A stretch of DNA of 64,000 nucleotides from the NCBI RefSeq assembly GCF_003007785.1, contig NZ_PXOH01000008.1, positions 113,007 to 177,006 on the forward strand, written 5' to 3'. A model generated the notes under the pieces. It was not told the origin of the DNA. It worked only from the letters and a program-made list of their open reading frames with translations, and did no database searches. Shown here piece after piece: positions 1 to 8,876 of the stretch. The first letter of the stretch is position 1. Each line of letters opens with the position of its first letter. Both the position numbers and the translations under genes were made by a program. The DNA is from Aphanothece hegewaldii CCALA 016. GTDB lineage: Bacteria > Cyanobacteriota > Cyanobacteriia > Cyanobacteriales > Microcystaceae.

Positions 1-745
1 TCAATGCTACATCAGCCGCATCACGCCCACGAGCCATCAAGATTCGCCCAATACGAGGCACGTTATGACGAGCATCAAAAGTATACCATTGTCCATCAAG
101 AAACACTTCAAACCATGCGTGAAAATCCATCGAAAAGGGTAAAGGTTCGACTCGAATATCACCCAAATATCCAGCAGCATAACGCGCAGGAATATTTAAA
201 CAGCGACAAAATGTTAAAGCAAGATGGGCAAAGTCTCGACAAACTCCAGTACGATCGGTATAAACTTGATATGCGGTTTTACCTACATTAGTATAAGCGT
301 ACCCATATTGTATATTTTCGTGAACCCAATCACAGATTGCTTGAACTCGCGGCCATCCTGGGGTAATATTTCCGAACAATTGCCACGCTATTTCACTGAG
401 TTGATCGACTTCACAATAACGACTACCTAACAAGTATTGTAGTGTTTGAGGTGGTAAATCTTGTATGTTGTGTTGAATGGCTTGCGGGTTAATAAGATCA
501 GGTTTGCCGCTATCTTCTATAATCGTATCATTCCACATCCGCAATTGACCCGCAGGTGCAATAATTCGACCACAACGATTCCCAAAATGATCGATATATT
601 CTTGAATAGAAATATCTGGCTCTAGTCTAATTCGATCAGGCTTTTTTAAATCCCCGACTCGTGATGGATAAGTATAGAGCATGAGGTGCATCGGCACAGG
701 TGCAGGAGACTCTATAACAATGTTATAACCAATTTTAATCAACAT
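1..745 (-). CDS. Transglutaminase-like cysteine protease family protein (C-terminus off window)
   Basis: This frame runs open from an ATG at 745 to the left edge, giving 248 codons without the C-terminus. I read it directly. The N-terminal half is a beta-rich domain typical of bacterial transglutaminase-like proteins. The core shows the papain-like triad in order: Cys in GVCRDFAH, His in DFHAWFEVF and Asp in TFDARHN. Family members cleave or cross-link peptides, and the substrate is unknown. No signal peptide or membrane segment is visible, so it is probably cytoplasmic. The gene is divergent from the SLH gene at 993. A perfect 9-bp inverted repeat lies about 20 bases upstream of the start. 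The superfamily assignment is firm; the function is open. Confidence 0.85.
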   Translation of the reverse strand, partial: MLIKIGYNIVIESPAPVPMHLMLYTYPSRVGDLKKPDRIRLEPDISIQEYIDHFGNRCGRIIAPAGQLRMWNDTIIEDSGKPDLINPQAIQHNIQDLPPQTLQYLLGSRYCEVDQLSEIAWQLFGNITPGWPRVQAICDWVHENIQYGYAYTNVGKTAYQVYTDRTGVCRDFAHLALTFCRCLNIPARYAAGYLGDIRVEPLPFSMDFHAWFEVFLDGQWYTFDARHNVPRIGRILMARGRDAADVAL

Positions 746-763
746 GAGTTTAAGCGAGCTTTT

Positions 764-787
764 TTGAAAACTACATTGAGTTTTCAA
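764..787. promoter_or_regulatory. Inverted repeat between divergent genes, possible operator
   Basis: A perfect 9-bp inverted repeat (TTGAAAACT, 6-nt spacer, AGTTTTCAA) lies about 20 bases upstream of the transglutaminase-like start and about 205 bases before the divergent SLH gene. There is no T-tract consistent with a terminator, so an operator or a 5' UTR hairpin is more likely. No regulator is known. Confidence 0.25.
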
Positions 788-992
788 CAATTGATGTCAT
801 ATTAATTAACCTAACAATTTCATTGATCAGAGTTGGTAGATCTAAAGGCTGAAATACTTTTACCTATAAAGAAAGACTTTAGATTGTCAGCTTATACATC
901 GGAACCTGTGACCTTATGCTAGGGTCAAAGAATTGCAGTGTCTAGCAATTTTATGCCTACACCGATAAAAATATTTGACTATACGAGATCAT

Positions 993-2249
993 ATGAAACT
1001 TAGGAACTCTCTCCACCTAGCAGCCTTATTTACCTTTACAGTATCTTCTATTGCTCCTTGTATTCCGACTCAAGCGCAAGGTACAACTTTTGAAGAACAA
1101 GAAGTCGAGCAAACACAAGTTATTGCGATCGCTCGTCCTTTTGGTGATAATAAGTATGATTTACTGGTTATTGAGCAAATACCCGAAAAACAACAGTGTT
1201 GGAGTGAAACGGGTACCGCTCCCGCAATTGTTGACCCACTTTTGCTGAATTTCGACTTTACAGGAATCTGCCGACGTGCTACCGATAGTAATGGATACTC
1301 GATTCGTTTGGATGGTCAAGATTTAGGTCTAAGCTACATCCTGAGACTCGTTGAGCGCAATGGTGAGTTATTACTTGTTGGAACGCCCCGTATTCCTAAT
1401 ATGCCAGAAATCGTTTTAGGTCGCACGAGAGGAGTACAGCGAAATTTTATGAAAGTCGTCTTAGATCCAGGCTGGAAGTTTTCTAAGCGAGCTTTTGGGG
1501 GTAAACAGGTGGGTCATTTCTATTTTAGTGGCAATAGCATCGAAATCGCCGCCGCATCGGGACAAATACCCCCTGTACCACCTTCTGATCCTGTTTCGGT
1601 AGCAAGTTTCAAAGATATCAATGATGATATTTATAAGTCGGAAATCGAAAAAGCCGTCGCTCTCGGTTTTGTTGCTGGTTTTAAGGAAGATAATACGTTC
1701 CGTCCCGAAATTCCTGTTACTAGAGAACAATTGGTATCAATTGCGATCGATGCGATGAATACAGTTGTTAAAATTGATTTAGAGGCGACTGCAACCAGTC
1801 CAAGTCCTTTTTCTGATGTTGCTGATGATCGATGGAGTGCCAAAAAAATTAAATGGGCGCAACAGAATAATATTGTAGCAGGAAAAGCGGCGGGACAGTT
1901 TCAACCCACTGACCCGATTACACGGGCGGAATTGATGGTTATTTTACGCAAAGTGAGCGAATATTTGAAGATGCAGACTACACAATCTGCTGAACTTGTT
2001 GCGAATAAACCACCGATGGCTTTTTCGGATATTTCAGGACATTGGGCGCAAAATATTATTACTCAAATGTCGAGTTTTTGTGGTGTTGCGTCTCCTCTCA
2101 ATGAGCAAGGTGATGTTTTTGCACCGAATGAACCTGCTAACCGTAATTATGCTGCAGCCGCCATGATTAGAAGTTTAGATTGTGTGAAAGGAAACACACC
2201 AACTACACCGACTACGCCGACTACACCAATTACGCCAAATAGTCCCTAA
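993..2249 (+). CDS. DUF3747 and S-layer homology (SLH) domain envelope protein
   Basis: This is a secreted envelope protein of about 418 aa. I prefer the ATG at 993 over an in-frame TTG at 975, because it puts a normal signal peptide at the very N-terminus (MKLRNS, hydrophobic stretch, cleavage near TQAQG). Residues ~25-180 match the cyanobacterial DUF3747 pattern (AIARPFGDNKYDLLVIEQI). Three SLH repeats follow: FKDINDDIYKSEIEKAVALG, a second with FSDVADDRWSAKKIKWA, and a third with FSDISGHWAQNIITQM. SLH domains bind peptidoglycan-linked polymers, so it probably links the outer envelope to the wall. The C-terminus is a low-complexity TPTTPTTPTTP tail. It stands alone. Confidence 0.88.
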   Translation: MKLRNSLHLAALFTFTVSSIAPCIPTQAQGTTFEEQEVEQTQVIAIARPFGDNKYDLLVIEQIPEKQQCWSETGTAPAIVDPLLLNFDFTGICRRATDSNGYSIRLDGQDLGLSYILRLVERNGELLLVGTPRIPNMPEIVLGRTRGVQRNFMKVVLDPGWKFSKRAFGGKQVGHFYFSGNSIEIAAASGQIPPVPPSDPVSVASFKDINDDIYKSEIEKAVALGFVAGFKEDNTFRPEIPVTREQLVSIAIDAMNTVVKIDLEATATSPSPFSDVADDRWSAKKIKWAQQNNIVAGKAAGQFQPTDPITRAELMVILRKVSEYLKMQTTQSAELVANKPPMAFSDISGHWAQNIITQMSSFCGVASPLNEQGDVFAPNEPANRNYAAAAMIRSLDCVKGNTPTTPTTPTTPITPNSP

Positions 2250-2278
2250 AATGAACTGATAAAGTAATTATTAAGATT

Positions 2279-2485
2279 GCCAGTGAATAAATTCACTGTC
2301 TCATAGCCGAAGTCCTACGGGACTTACAAGCCGCGCCCACAGGTGGCGCGGACAGTCCCTCATTAAAATGGGCTAAAAACTAAATCTTTAGTCGGTTTCA
2401 ACCGACTGTAGAGACGCGCCATGGCGCGTCTCTACGAGACAGGGATTTTAATCCCTGGCATACTGGCATACTGGCATACTGGCGG
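2279..2485. repeat. Four-hairpin dispersed repeat, copy A, with inserts
   Basis: Short palindromes follow in series: 2282-2297 (AGTGAATAAATTCACT), 2310-2325 (AAGTCC/GGACTT), 2390-2407 (AGTCGGTTTCAACCGACT) and 2441-2456 (AGGGATTTTAATCCCT). The same order recurs at 37202-37312 with compensatory stem changes. Copy A carries extra material: a GC-rich hairpin (~2331-2345) and a perfect 28-nt palindrome at 2408-2435. It ends in a 3.6-fold tandem of CTGGCATA (2455-2485) that abuts the stop codon of the HAD gene. It looks like a REP/MITE-type non-autonomous element; no ORF is present. Confidence 0.75.
2408..2435. repeat. Perfect 28-nt palindrome centred on CCATGG
   Basis: The sequence reads identically on both strands (GTAGAGACGCGCC then its complement). 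It sits inside repeat copy A between hairpins 3 and 4 and is absent from copy B, so it looks like a nested insertion. It could form a 14-bp stem and act as a transcription stop between the convergent SLH and HAD genes, although no U-tract follows. Confidence 0.6.
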
Positions 2486-2486
2486 A

Positions 2487-3134
2487 CTAATAAACCAACT
2501 GTTTTAACTTGAAATCGGTAAAATCTTGTATAAGCCATTTTGCGCCCGCTTTGAGTAAATCTTCTGCTGGGTGTGTCGATAAAACACCAATGGTTAAAAT
2601 TCCTGCACCTACAGCCGATTTAATGCCCGATGGAGAATCTTCAAAAGCGATCGCATTTTCTTTCGCTATCCCCAATTTCTCTAATGTTATCTGATAGGGA
2701 ATCGGATCGGGTTTAGCTTTTGGTAATTCTTCCCCTAAAACGACGACTGAAAAAGTGTCAGATAATCCTAAAGCATTTAACATAAAATCTGCATTTGCTT
2801 TCGGTGCATTGGTGACTAAAGCGAGTTGTAAGTTTTGATTTTTTGCCCAGTCTAAATACTCGACTAAACCGGGTAATGGTTTCATTAAATTGGTTGCTAA
2901 TTCCCGAAAATAGCTTTCTTTTTCGTCTGCGAGTTTAATTGCTTCATCTGGTGAGAGTTGAGGTAAGATATCTTTGATAATCTGAGGATTATGTTTCCCC
3001 GAAATATGATAATCATAAAAATCTTGATCAATTTCTAAACCATATCGCTGTAATATTTCCTGCCAGCTTGAAAAATGTATTGGGTTCGTATCGGCTAAAG
3101 TTCCATCTAAGTCAAAAAGAAGGGCTGACAGCAT
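2487..3134 (-). CDS. HAD superfamily (IA) phosphatase, CbbY/beta-phosphoglucomutase-like
   Basis: This 215-aa protein has all four HAD motifs: I, LLFDLDGTLAD (nucleophile and acid/base Asp); II, LALVTNAPK; III, KAKPDPIPY; IV, AIAFEDSPSGI. The helical cap between motifs I and II (residues ~15-80) places it in subfamily IA. Such enzymes dephosphorylate small metabolites or act as sugar-phosphate mutases; the substrate cannot be read from sequence. It is cytoplasmic. It ends directly against the tandem tail of repeat copy A and starts about 80 bases after the end of lpdA on the same strand, so read-through from lpdA is possible. Confidence 0.88.
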   Translation of the reverse strand: MLSALLFDLDGTLADTNPIHFSSWQEILQRYGLEIDQDFYDYHISGKHNPQIIKDILPQLSPDEAIKLADEKESYFRELATNLMKPLPGLVEYLDWAKNQNLQLALVTNAPKANADFMLNALGLSDTFSVVVLGEELPKAKPDPIPYQITLEKLGIAKENAIAFEDSPSGIKSAVGAGILTIGVLSTHPAEDLLKAGAKWLIQDFTDFKLKQLVY

Positions 3135-3217
3135 AAAAGTTACAGGAGTTAGTTTACAGGTTATAGGGTACAGGGTTTAATTTAATTTGTCATGTTTCCC
3201 CGTACCCTCTTAGTAGC

Positions 3218-4654
3218 TTAGGCTGCGACGTCAGATTCGGCGCGTTTGAACGCTTCGTCTAACACTTCTGAAAGCGTCGGATGAGCATGAATATTAAATG
3301 ATAAAGTTTGTACAGAACGACGTTGGGCGATCGCATTAGCGGCCTCTTGAATTAAATCTGACGCATGAATCCCAATAATATGTACTCCTAATAATTCTCC
3401 GGTATCTTTGCGATAAACGACTTTGGCCATTCCTTCGGTTTCCCCTTCGGCTAGAGCCTTGGAATTGCCTTTAAAATACGTTTTGGCGGTCGCTACTGCA
3501 AAACCTTCTTTTTCCCCTAATTCTCTGGCTTGGGGTTCTGTAAGCCCAACATAGCTAATCTCAGGATGGGTAAAGGCGGCGGCTGGTATACTCCGATAAT
3601 CGATGGTTTTGTGACGACCGCAAATATTTTCGACGGCGATCACACCTTGTCCTGATGCGGCATGAGCTAACATCATTTTACCTGTAGCATCGCCCACCGC
3701 CCACAAATGGGGTATCGGTTCACCTTCTTTTAAAACTGCCATGCGATCGTCTACTGGAATAAAACCCCGTCTGTCGATGGTAACACCAACGTTTTCTAGT
3801 CCGAGATTTTTCGTCGCGGGAATGCGTCCTGTAGCTACTAAACAAGCATCAACTTCAATGGTATCAATAATTTCTTTGGTCTTCATATCAGCCAATTCAA
3901 TAACCACAGGTGTACCGGGTTTCACGGTTTTGGCTAATACACCGACATGAGTTTCTATATCTCGTGGTTTAATTAAAATACGTTCGGCTAATTTTGAGAT
4001 ATCGGGATCAAAACCAGGCATGAGGGTGTCTAAAGCTTCAATCATGGTGACTTCAGATCCTAAAGCGGTGTAAATGTCAGAGAATTCTAACCCGATATAA
4101 CCACTGCCAATAATTGCCACCCATTGGGGAACGCTTTCTAGTTTAACTGCTTCATCACTGGTAAATACTGTTTGATGATCGATTTCTATTCCTGGGGGTA
4201 CGAAGGGAATTGATCCAGGACAAAGCATGATATTACAAGCAGTAATAATCTTTTCGCCACTATCACTCAGTACGCTGACTTTGTGAATGTCAATGACTTT
4301 ACCCCAACCTTTGATCATATCGACATTGAGGCGTTTTAAACTATTGGTTAGATCACCACGTATTTTATTAACTAAGTTAGTGGCATGATTAGCGATCGCT
4401 CCTTCATCAAATCGAATATCTTTAACTTGAATCCCTAAACCATTAAGATGAGAAGTATCTTTTAATTCTCTGACTTTACCAGACGCGGCGAGTAGAGCTT
4501 TAGAAGGGATACAGCCTCGGTTGACGCAGGTTCCCCCCATGTCTTTCGCTTCAATGATAGCGGTTTTTAGTCCACATTTGACGGCGTGTAATGCTGCACC
4601 ATGACCCCCCACGCCAGCCCCTATAATGACTAAATCGTAATCAAACTCACTCAT
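3218..4654 (-). CDS. lpdA: Dihydrolipoamide dehydrogenase (E3)
   Basis: This 478-aa flavoprotein re-oxidises dihydrolipoamide in 2-oxoacid dehydrogenase complexes and the glycine cleavage system using FAD and NAD+. Visible signatures are the N-terminal FAD-binding [18 protein letters not shown], the redox disulfide [13 protein letters not shown], the NAD-binding [11 protein letters not shown], the second FAD segment [15 protein letters not shown], and the C-terminal dimer-interface His-Glu pair in [12 protein letters not shown]. The length is normal for the family. The start is supported by AGGAG six bases before the ATG. E1 and E2 genes are not adjacent, which is usual in cyanobacteria. Confidence 0.95.
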   Translation of the reverse strand: MSEFDYDLVIIGAGVGGHGAALHAVKCGLKTAIIEAKDMGGTCVNRGCIPSKALLAASGKVRELKDTSHLNGLGIQVKDIRFDEGAIANHATNLVNKIRGDLTNSLKRLNVDMIKGWGKVIDIHKVSVLSDSGEKIITACNIMLCPGSIPFVPPGIEIDHQTVFTSDEAVKLESVPQWVAIIGSGYIGLEFSDIYTALGSEVTMIEALDTLMPGFDPDISKLAERILIKPRDIETHVGVLAKTVKPGTPVVIELADMKTKEIIDTIEVDACLVATGRIPATKNLGLENVGVTIDRRGFIPVDDRMAVLKEGEPIPHLWAVGDATGKMMLAHAASGQGVIAVENICGRHKTIDYRSIPAAAFTHPEISYVGLTEPQARELGEKEGFAVATAKTYFKGNSKALAEGETEGMAKVVYRKDTGELLGVHIIGIHASDLIQEAANAIAQRRSVQTLSFNIHAHPTLSEVLDEAFKRAESDVAA

Positions 4655-4719
4655 ATTGTCTCCTAATATTTTTCTTTCGATTATTTATTGTAATGGTTCG
4701 TTGATGGTCACTCTTTATT

Positions 4720-5148
4720 TTATTTTTCGCCACAATAGCTATTAATTTTCTCGCCGACTTCCCGTTCTAATTGTCCTGCTTTTTTGACTTTTTCTTGGGC
4801 TGATTTAGCGGCTAGACGATCTTTGGTTTCCCAGACTTTAATAATTTCTCGTGTGGCTGTGGCATAGTCGAGATAGACTTGAGCAAATAATGCTTTATAA
4901 TTTTTCAGTTGGTCATCATTTACTTTTAAGTCTTTCATTTCGTCGGCAGCTTGTTCAATTTTATCAGCCGCTAAAAGCCATGTTTTTTTATCGACTTCTT
5001 GACCACTTTTTGTTAAAGATTGTGTTTCTTTTTGAACTTCGTTAGCGATACGATAAATTTTCTGACACTGAAATGATTTTGTTTCGGTACAGCTTGTCAG
5101 TAAATAACCAAGGAAACTAATCGACAAAAAACGGATGACTAACTTCAT
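4720..5148 (-). CDS. Small helical lipoprotein of unknown function
   Basis: This 142-aa protein has a lipoprotein signal: a hydrophobic N-terminus ending in LLTSC, with Cys20 as the predicted lipidated residue. The mature part is charged and almost entirely helical, rich in Lys, Glu, Ala and Gln, with heptad-like spacing. Cys27 and the Cys near the C-terminus (NSYCGEK) could form a disulfide. I do not recognise a named domain. It lies 65 bases upstream of lpdA on the same strand and could be cotranscribed, but the functions do not suggest a link. It is probably a membrane-anchored periplasmic protein. Confidence 0.7.
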   Translation of the reverse strand: MKLVIRFLSISFLGYLLTSCTETKSFQCQKIYRIANEVQKETQSLTKSGQEVDKKTWLLAADKIEQAADEMKDLKVNDDQLKNYKALFAQVYLDYATATREIIKVWETKDRLAAKSAQEKVKKAGQLEREVGEKINSYCGEK

Positions 5149-5809
5149 TTTACCGAGTTTGAGCTAAATTAACTACTTTCTAAAAAATTTCCTGACAAAT
5201 TGAATTTCATTGCTTGAAAAACATCTGTCTTTATTATTCTATCTCATTCCTAGAAAATAGACTGACTCGAAGATATTGTCAAACCTGACTAAAAATCTAT
5301 ATCTTCTCATACCAGATATTAATGACCAACAAAGCCAATCAAGAAAAGATTATATTTGATTTTTCATGTTTTCCTAAATAGATATTCTTTTAAATTCACC
5401 TTTAAAAATCTTTTTACCATAGTATTTTGTCTATTTTTGCTTGACTCAAAACTTTTTTATAATTTGGAAATTAGCGAAAAAGCAAGTTAAAATAGAATAT
5501 ATGTACCAAATAGCGACCCTCTCATGATCGACTTTGGCGGCAAATCGCCCATTACTAAAGGCAGAAAAGGAATTAGAGATCGAATCTTAAGAGTAACCCT
5601 ATCCTTAAAGCTTAAAGCTATGTTACATTTCTTTAATGAGGGTGTACCTCACTTGACTCCCTGAAAAGCTATTTAGGCTTTCCAGAAGAGCAACGCTATA
5701 GTACCCTAAACAAATTCTGACTTGACGCTGATCCCGTTTGTCAGATAGCCTATAAGATTAGCCAAAAAATAGATCAATTCACCGAAATCTACAGCAACCT
5801 CTAGACTCA
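5149..5809. other. 661-bp non-coding region upstream of petB
   Basis: The left half is very AT-rich and shows no clear gene. A 46-codon open frame at 5524-5664 (begins MIDFGGKSPITKG) has no ribosome-binding site that I can defend and is probably chance. The region should hold the petBD promoter and a long leader. I see no tRNA or riboswitch pattern. Confidence 0.5.
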
Positions 5810-6478
5810 ATGTTTACAAAACAAGCCACCGACTCTAAAGTCTATAAATGGTTTAATGATCGCTTAGAAATTGAAGCACTCTCTGAGGACATTTCTAGTA
5901 AGTATGTTCCACCCCATGTCAACATCTTCTACTGTTTGGGTGGTATTACGCTAGTTTGCTTCCTGATCCAGTTTGCGACTGGGTTTGCGATGACATTCTA
6001 TTACAAACCCACCGTTGCTGAAGCTTTTACTTCTGTTCAATACATTATGGACGAAGTTAACTTCGGTTGGTTAATTCGTTCAGTCCATCGCTGGTCTGCT
6101 AGTATGATGGTTCTGATGATGATCCTGCACGTTTTCCGGGTTTACCTGACTGGTGGTTTCAAAAAACCTCGTGAGTTAACTTGGATTACTGGGGTTGTTT
6201 TAGCCGTTATTACCGTTACTTTCGGTGTAACAGGTTATTCCTTACCTTGGGATCAAGTGGGTTACTGGGCGGTTAAAATCGTTTCTGGTGTACCTGCTGC
6301 TATTCCCATTGTGGGCGATCAAGTTGTCGAACTGATGCGCGGTAGTGAAAGCGTCGGACAAGCAACTTTAACTCGTTTCTATAGTTTACACACCTTTGTT
6401 TTACCTTGGTCGATCGCAGTCTTTATGTTACTGCACTTCCTGATGATTCGTAAACAAGGTATTAGCGGCCCTCTCTAA
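5810..6478 (+). CDS. petB: Cytochrome b6
   Basis: This is the core haem subunit of the thylakoid cytochrome b6f complex, which passes electrons from plastoquinol to plastocyanin or cytochrome c6 and pumps protons. The 222-aa protein is the usual cyanobacterial length. It contains the covalent haem-c' cysteine (Cys42 in VNIFYCLGG), four hydrophobic helices, and haem-b histidines in [22 protein letters not shown] and [11 protein letters not shown]. The C-terminal GISGPL is typical. petD follows after 121 bases with its own Shine-Dalgarno, the standard petBD arrangement. Confidence 0.98.
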   Translation: MFTKQATDSKVYKWFNDRLEIEALSEDISSKYVPPHVNIFYCLGGITLVCFLIQFATGFAMTFYYKPTVAEAFTSVQYIMDEVNFGWLIRSVHRWSASMMVLMMILHVFRVYLTGGFKKPRELTWITGVVLAVITVTFGVTGYSLPWDQVGYWAVKIVSGVPAAIPIVGDQVVELMRGSESVGQATLTRFYSLHTFVLPWSIAVFMLLHFLMIRKQGISGPL

Positions 6479-6599
6479 CTCTGGTTATCCATAAACAGTT
6501 AGATTGAGAAAAGTCTTGTAAGCTTTGAAACTAGCATTTGTTCGCTGATTACTTAAAACATTTGCTGATCCTGAATGCAACTAAGGAGAAATTTATCAG

Positions 6600-7082
6600 A
6601 TGTCAACTTTAAAAAAGCCGGATCTCAGTGATCCCGCACTACGCGCCAAGTTAGCTCAAGGAATGGGTCATAATTATTATGGTGAACCCGCTTGGCCAAA
6701 TGATTTACTTTATGTGTTCCCTGTTGTTATCTTGGGAACGATCGGTCTATGTGTTGGTTTAGCTGTTTTAGATCCCGCTATTATGGGTGAACCCGCTAAC
6801 CCCTTTGCTACTCCTCTGGAGATTTTACCAGAGTGGTATCTTTATCCTGTTTTCCAAATTCTGCGAATTCTCCCCAATAAACTATTAGGAATTGCTTGTA
6901 TGGCGGGTGTTCCTCTAGGTCTAATGTTGATTCCTTTTATTGAAAATGTCAACAAATTCCAGAACCCCTTCCGTCGTCCCATTGCGTCTGCTGCTTTCAT
7001 TTTTGGAACTCTGTTTACGCTTTGGTTAGGCGCTGGTGCAACATTCCCTATTGATAAGTCTTTAACCCTTGGTTTGTTCTAA
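6600..7082 (+). CDS. petD: Cytochrome b6f complex subunit IV
   Basis: This 160-aa protein starts at an ATG preceded by AAGGAG. It is the second half of a split cytochrome b and forms part of the Qo quinol-oxidation site of b6f. The PEWY motif ([17 protein letters not shown]), which lines that site, is intact. Three transmembrane helices are visible (residues ~37-57, ~95-115, ~128-150). It is cotranscribed with petB. A hairpin followed by a T-tract lies about 25 bases after the stop and should end the operon. Confidence 0.98.
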   Translation: MSTLKKPDLSDPALRAKLAQGMGHNYYGEPAWPNDLLYVFPVVILGTIGLCVGLAVLDPAIMGEPANPFATPLEILPEWYLYPVFQILRILPNKLLGIACMAGVPLGLMLIPFIENVNKFQNPFRRPIASAAFIFGTLFTLWLGAGATFPIDKSLTLGLF

Positions 7083-7106
7083 GGTTTGAAAAGATAATTT
7101 TTTGAT

Positions 7107-7142
7107 GTCTACGAGGATTTTTCTTTCGTAGGCATTATTTTT
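7107..7142 (+). terminator. Rho-independent terminator after petBD
   Basis: A stem CTACGA/TCGTAG (7109-7114 with 7126-7131) is followed by a T-rich tract (TTATTTTTTT). It sits between the convergent petD and AAA-like genes and overlaps the end of the latter. Confidence 0.6.
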
Positions 7143-8499
7143 TTACTCTAAATTGATCGCTAAAATAGCGACGATATAACTCACAACTGGGTTTAACTAA
7201 ATCACTCCTAATGGTTACTAAACCCATTCCTTCTAACTTATAAGCTAAGATCGGTTCTAAATGTATTCCTGTGGGCGTTTCAATGACTTTCTGCATGGCT
7301 ATCACTAAATCTGGTTGTTTTTGTAAGTTTTCCCAGTGATGTAGTAAATAAGCTGCATAAATACCGCCTTGAGTCGCCGCATCTCGTAAAATTTGTTCGC
7401 TAGTTAAATTACTTTGAGTCATTGCATCAAAAGCTAGTTTAACTAAATAGGGATGTCCGTCTACTAATTCGATTAAAGATTTAGCAAAATTTTGTATTGT
7501 TTCATTCTCTTTTATTCCATATTGTTGAGCAAACTGCATGATTTGTTCTAAATTAAATCCGAATAATCTAACTTGTCTGCCAACATTAAAAGGAGATTGA
7601 TTGACATCTAACTGAATATATGCTTCGGTAGAATTGGCCAAAACTAAACGAAGATTTTGCCAAATTTCTATATTTTTCGCTTCTTCATGCCAATAGCGCA
7701 ACATCGGCAAAAAATCTTTAGCTATTTCGGGATATTCAAAGACGCGATGTAGGTTATCTATCCCTAAAATTAAAGGTTTTCCCAGTTGTTCTAATAAATA
7801 GCTTTGAAAATACGTTTGACAACTGACTAAGCTACCAAATAATTCTTCATCCCAATACTCGTCTAATTCGGGTTTTAATCTCAGTTCTCTCGTAATATTT
7901 GCACAAAACCAGCGTAAAAATTTATCGAGGGTGACAAACATTGCGCTTTCTGCAACCTGCAAATTGAGATAAACGGTATGAAAATTAGAATTATCTCCAT
8001 AACTAAGGATTTTTTTCAAGAGGGTTGTTTTACCTGTTTTTTCGGGGGCTTTGATGCGAAGTAAAGCACCTGGTTTGTGGATTTCTTGAAAACAATCTGT
8101 TTCTATGGGTGGTCTTTGAATATAAACTATTGAATCATTTAAGGTGGGTAAAGTAAGATGAACACTCTCTATATTTGTCGTTGCTGTTTGTCGCCACTCA
8201 ACATATTTTATATCTCTAAACCATTCTCGCAAAATTTGGAACTTGCCAGGCCCTTTACTGCTAATTTCTAATTCTGGGCATCCGTTGGGCTTATCTTGAG
8301 AAAAATACTTATAAACTTCCGTCATTTGTTTTTTGTATGTCTCATGACTCGCCGCTTCTGCAAGTTCCCAAATTTCTTTATCAGACTTACGCCAATTTTC
8401 GTAAGCAAAACGAACTAGGAAAATTTCTTTTAATTTCCCATGTAGTTCATAGTCTTGAGCGATTTGTTTAAGAAATTCATCCCAGCCTTGCGGTTTCAT
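7135..8499 (-). CDS. AAA-like (AAA_35 type) ATPase domain protein
   Basis: This 454-aa protein resembles the cyanobacterial AAA-like family often found beside effector domains. Residues 1-~90 form a charged helical domain. The ATPase core starts near 130, with a P-loop variant APEKTGKTTLLKK in which the usual first Gly is Ala. The Walker B-like strand LILGIDNLHRVFE carries Asp-Asn rather than Asp-Asp/Glu, and FGFNLEQIMQFAQQYGI and GHPYLVKLAFDAM are typical winged-helix-side motifs of STAND-like ATPases. No effector domain is fused. It is probably a nucleotide-dependent signalling or scaffold protein; no partner gene is adjacent. Confidence 0.75.
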   Translation of the reverse strand: MKPQGWDEFLKQIAQDYELHGKLKEIFLVRFAYENWRKSDKEIWELAEAASHETYKKQMTEVYKYFSQDKPNGCPELEISSKGPGKFQILREWFRDIKYVEWRQTATTNIESVHLTLPTLNDSIVYIQRPPIETDCFQEIHKPGALLRIKAPEKTGKTTLLKKILSYGDNSNFHTVYLNLQVAESAMFVTLDKFLRWFCANITRELRLKPELDEYWDEELFGSLVSCQTYFQSYLLEQLGKPLILGIDNLHRVFEYPEIAKDFLPMLRYWHEEAKNIEIWQNLRLVLANSTEAYIQLDVNQSPFNVGRQVRLFGFNLEQIMQFAQQYGIKENETIQNFAKSLIELVDGHPYLVKLAFDAMTQSNLTSEQILRDAATQGGIYAAYLLHHWENLQKQPDLVIAMQKVIETPTGIHLEPILAYKLEGMGLVTIRSDLVKPSCELYRRYFSDQFRVKK

Positions 8500-8519
8500 T
8501 CTTTGTCCTAATTTTATTC

Positions 8520-8795
8520 TTAACCCCCTGCTACGGCGGGTACAATACTAACTTCATCGCCATCAGCTAAAGAAGTCTCAACGCCTTCTAAAAACCGAAT
8601 ATCTTCACTATTAACATAAAAATTCAAAAAGCGTCGGGGTTTTCCGTCTTCATCACACAAACGCGCTTTAATTCCTGGGCAATTTTGTTCTAGAGAATTG
8701 ATTAAATCTCCGACCGTTGTCGCCGTACATTCAATAGTAGCTTGATCGTTGGTAAATTTTTGTAAAGGTGTGGGAATCAGAACTTTAACAGGCAT
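8520..8795 (-). CDS. MoaD/ThiS-family sulfur carrier protein
   Basis: This 91-aa ubiquitin-fold protein ends in the diglycine AVAGG needed for adenylation and thiocarboxylation by an E1-like enzyme. The conserved [14 protein letters not shown] tail is complete. It lies 81 bases downstream of threonine synthase on the same strand. That pairing resembles other sulfur-carrier/PLP-enzyme neighbourhoods (for example CysO with CysM), so a role in sulfur amino acid synthesis is plausible, while molybdopterin or thiamine roles are not excluded. The interval holds a degenerate copy of a dispersed repeat. Confidence 0.88.
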   Translation of the reverse strand: MPVKVLIPTPLQKFTNDQATIECTATTVGDLINSLEQNCPGIKARLCDEDGKPRRFLNFYVNSEDIRFLEGVETSLADGDEVSIVPAVAGG

Positions 8796-8831
8796 ATTTC
8801 GTTAATTGGGCTAAATGTGGACAGGATTAAG

Positions 8832-8865
8832 GTCTAGATCAGGGTTTGGAGACCGCACCCCTATA
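8832..8865 (-). repeat. Degenerate copy of a GGTCTCCAAACCC inverted element
   Basis: On the minus strand this interval reads AGGGGTGCGGTCTCC followed by AAACCCTGATCTAGAC. It matches the element at 23667-23701 (AGGGGTTTGGTCTCC, then AAACCCTTGATAAAGAC) but has lost two stem pairs. It sits between thrC and the sulfur carrier gene. Confidence 0.5.
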
Positions 8866-8876
8866 ATTCATTCGGA

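Noticed and set aside
4..430. Open frames on the plus strand at the left edge (95 and 68 codons)
   Set aside because: They lie antisense to the clear transglutaminase-like frame that shows a full catalytic triad; their translations are Gln/His/Tyr-rich without domain features.
5524..5664. 46-codon frame in the petB leader
   Set aside because: No ribosome-binding site or recognisable sequence; compatible with chance.
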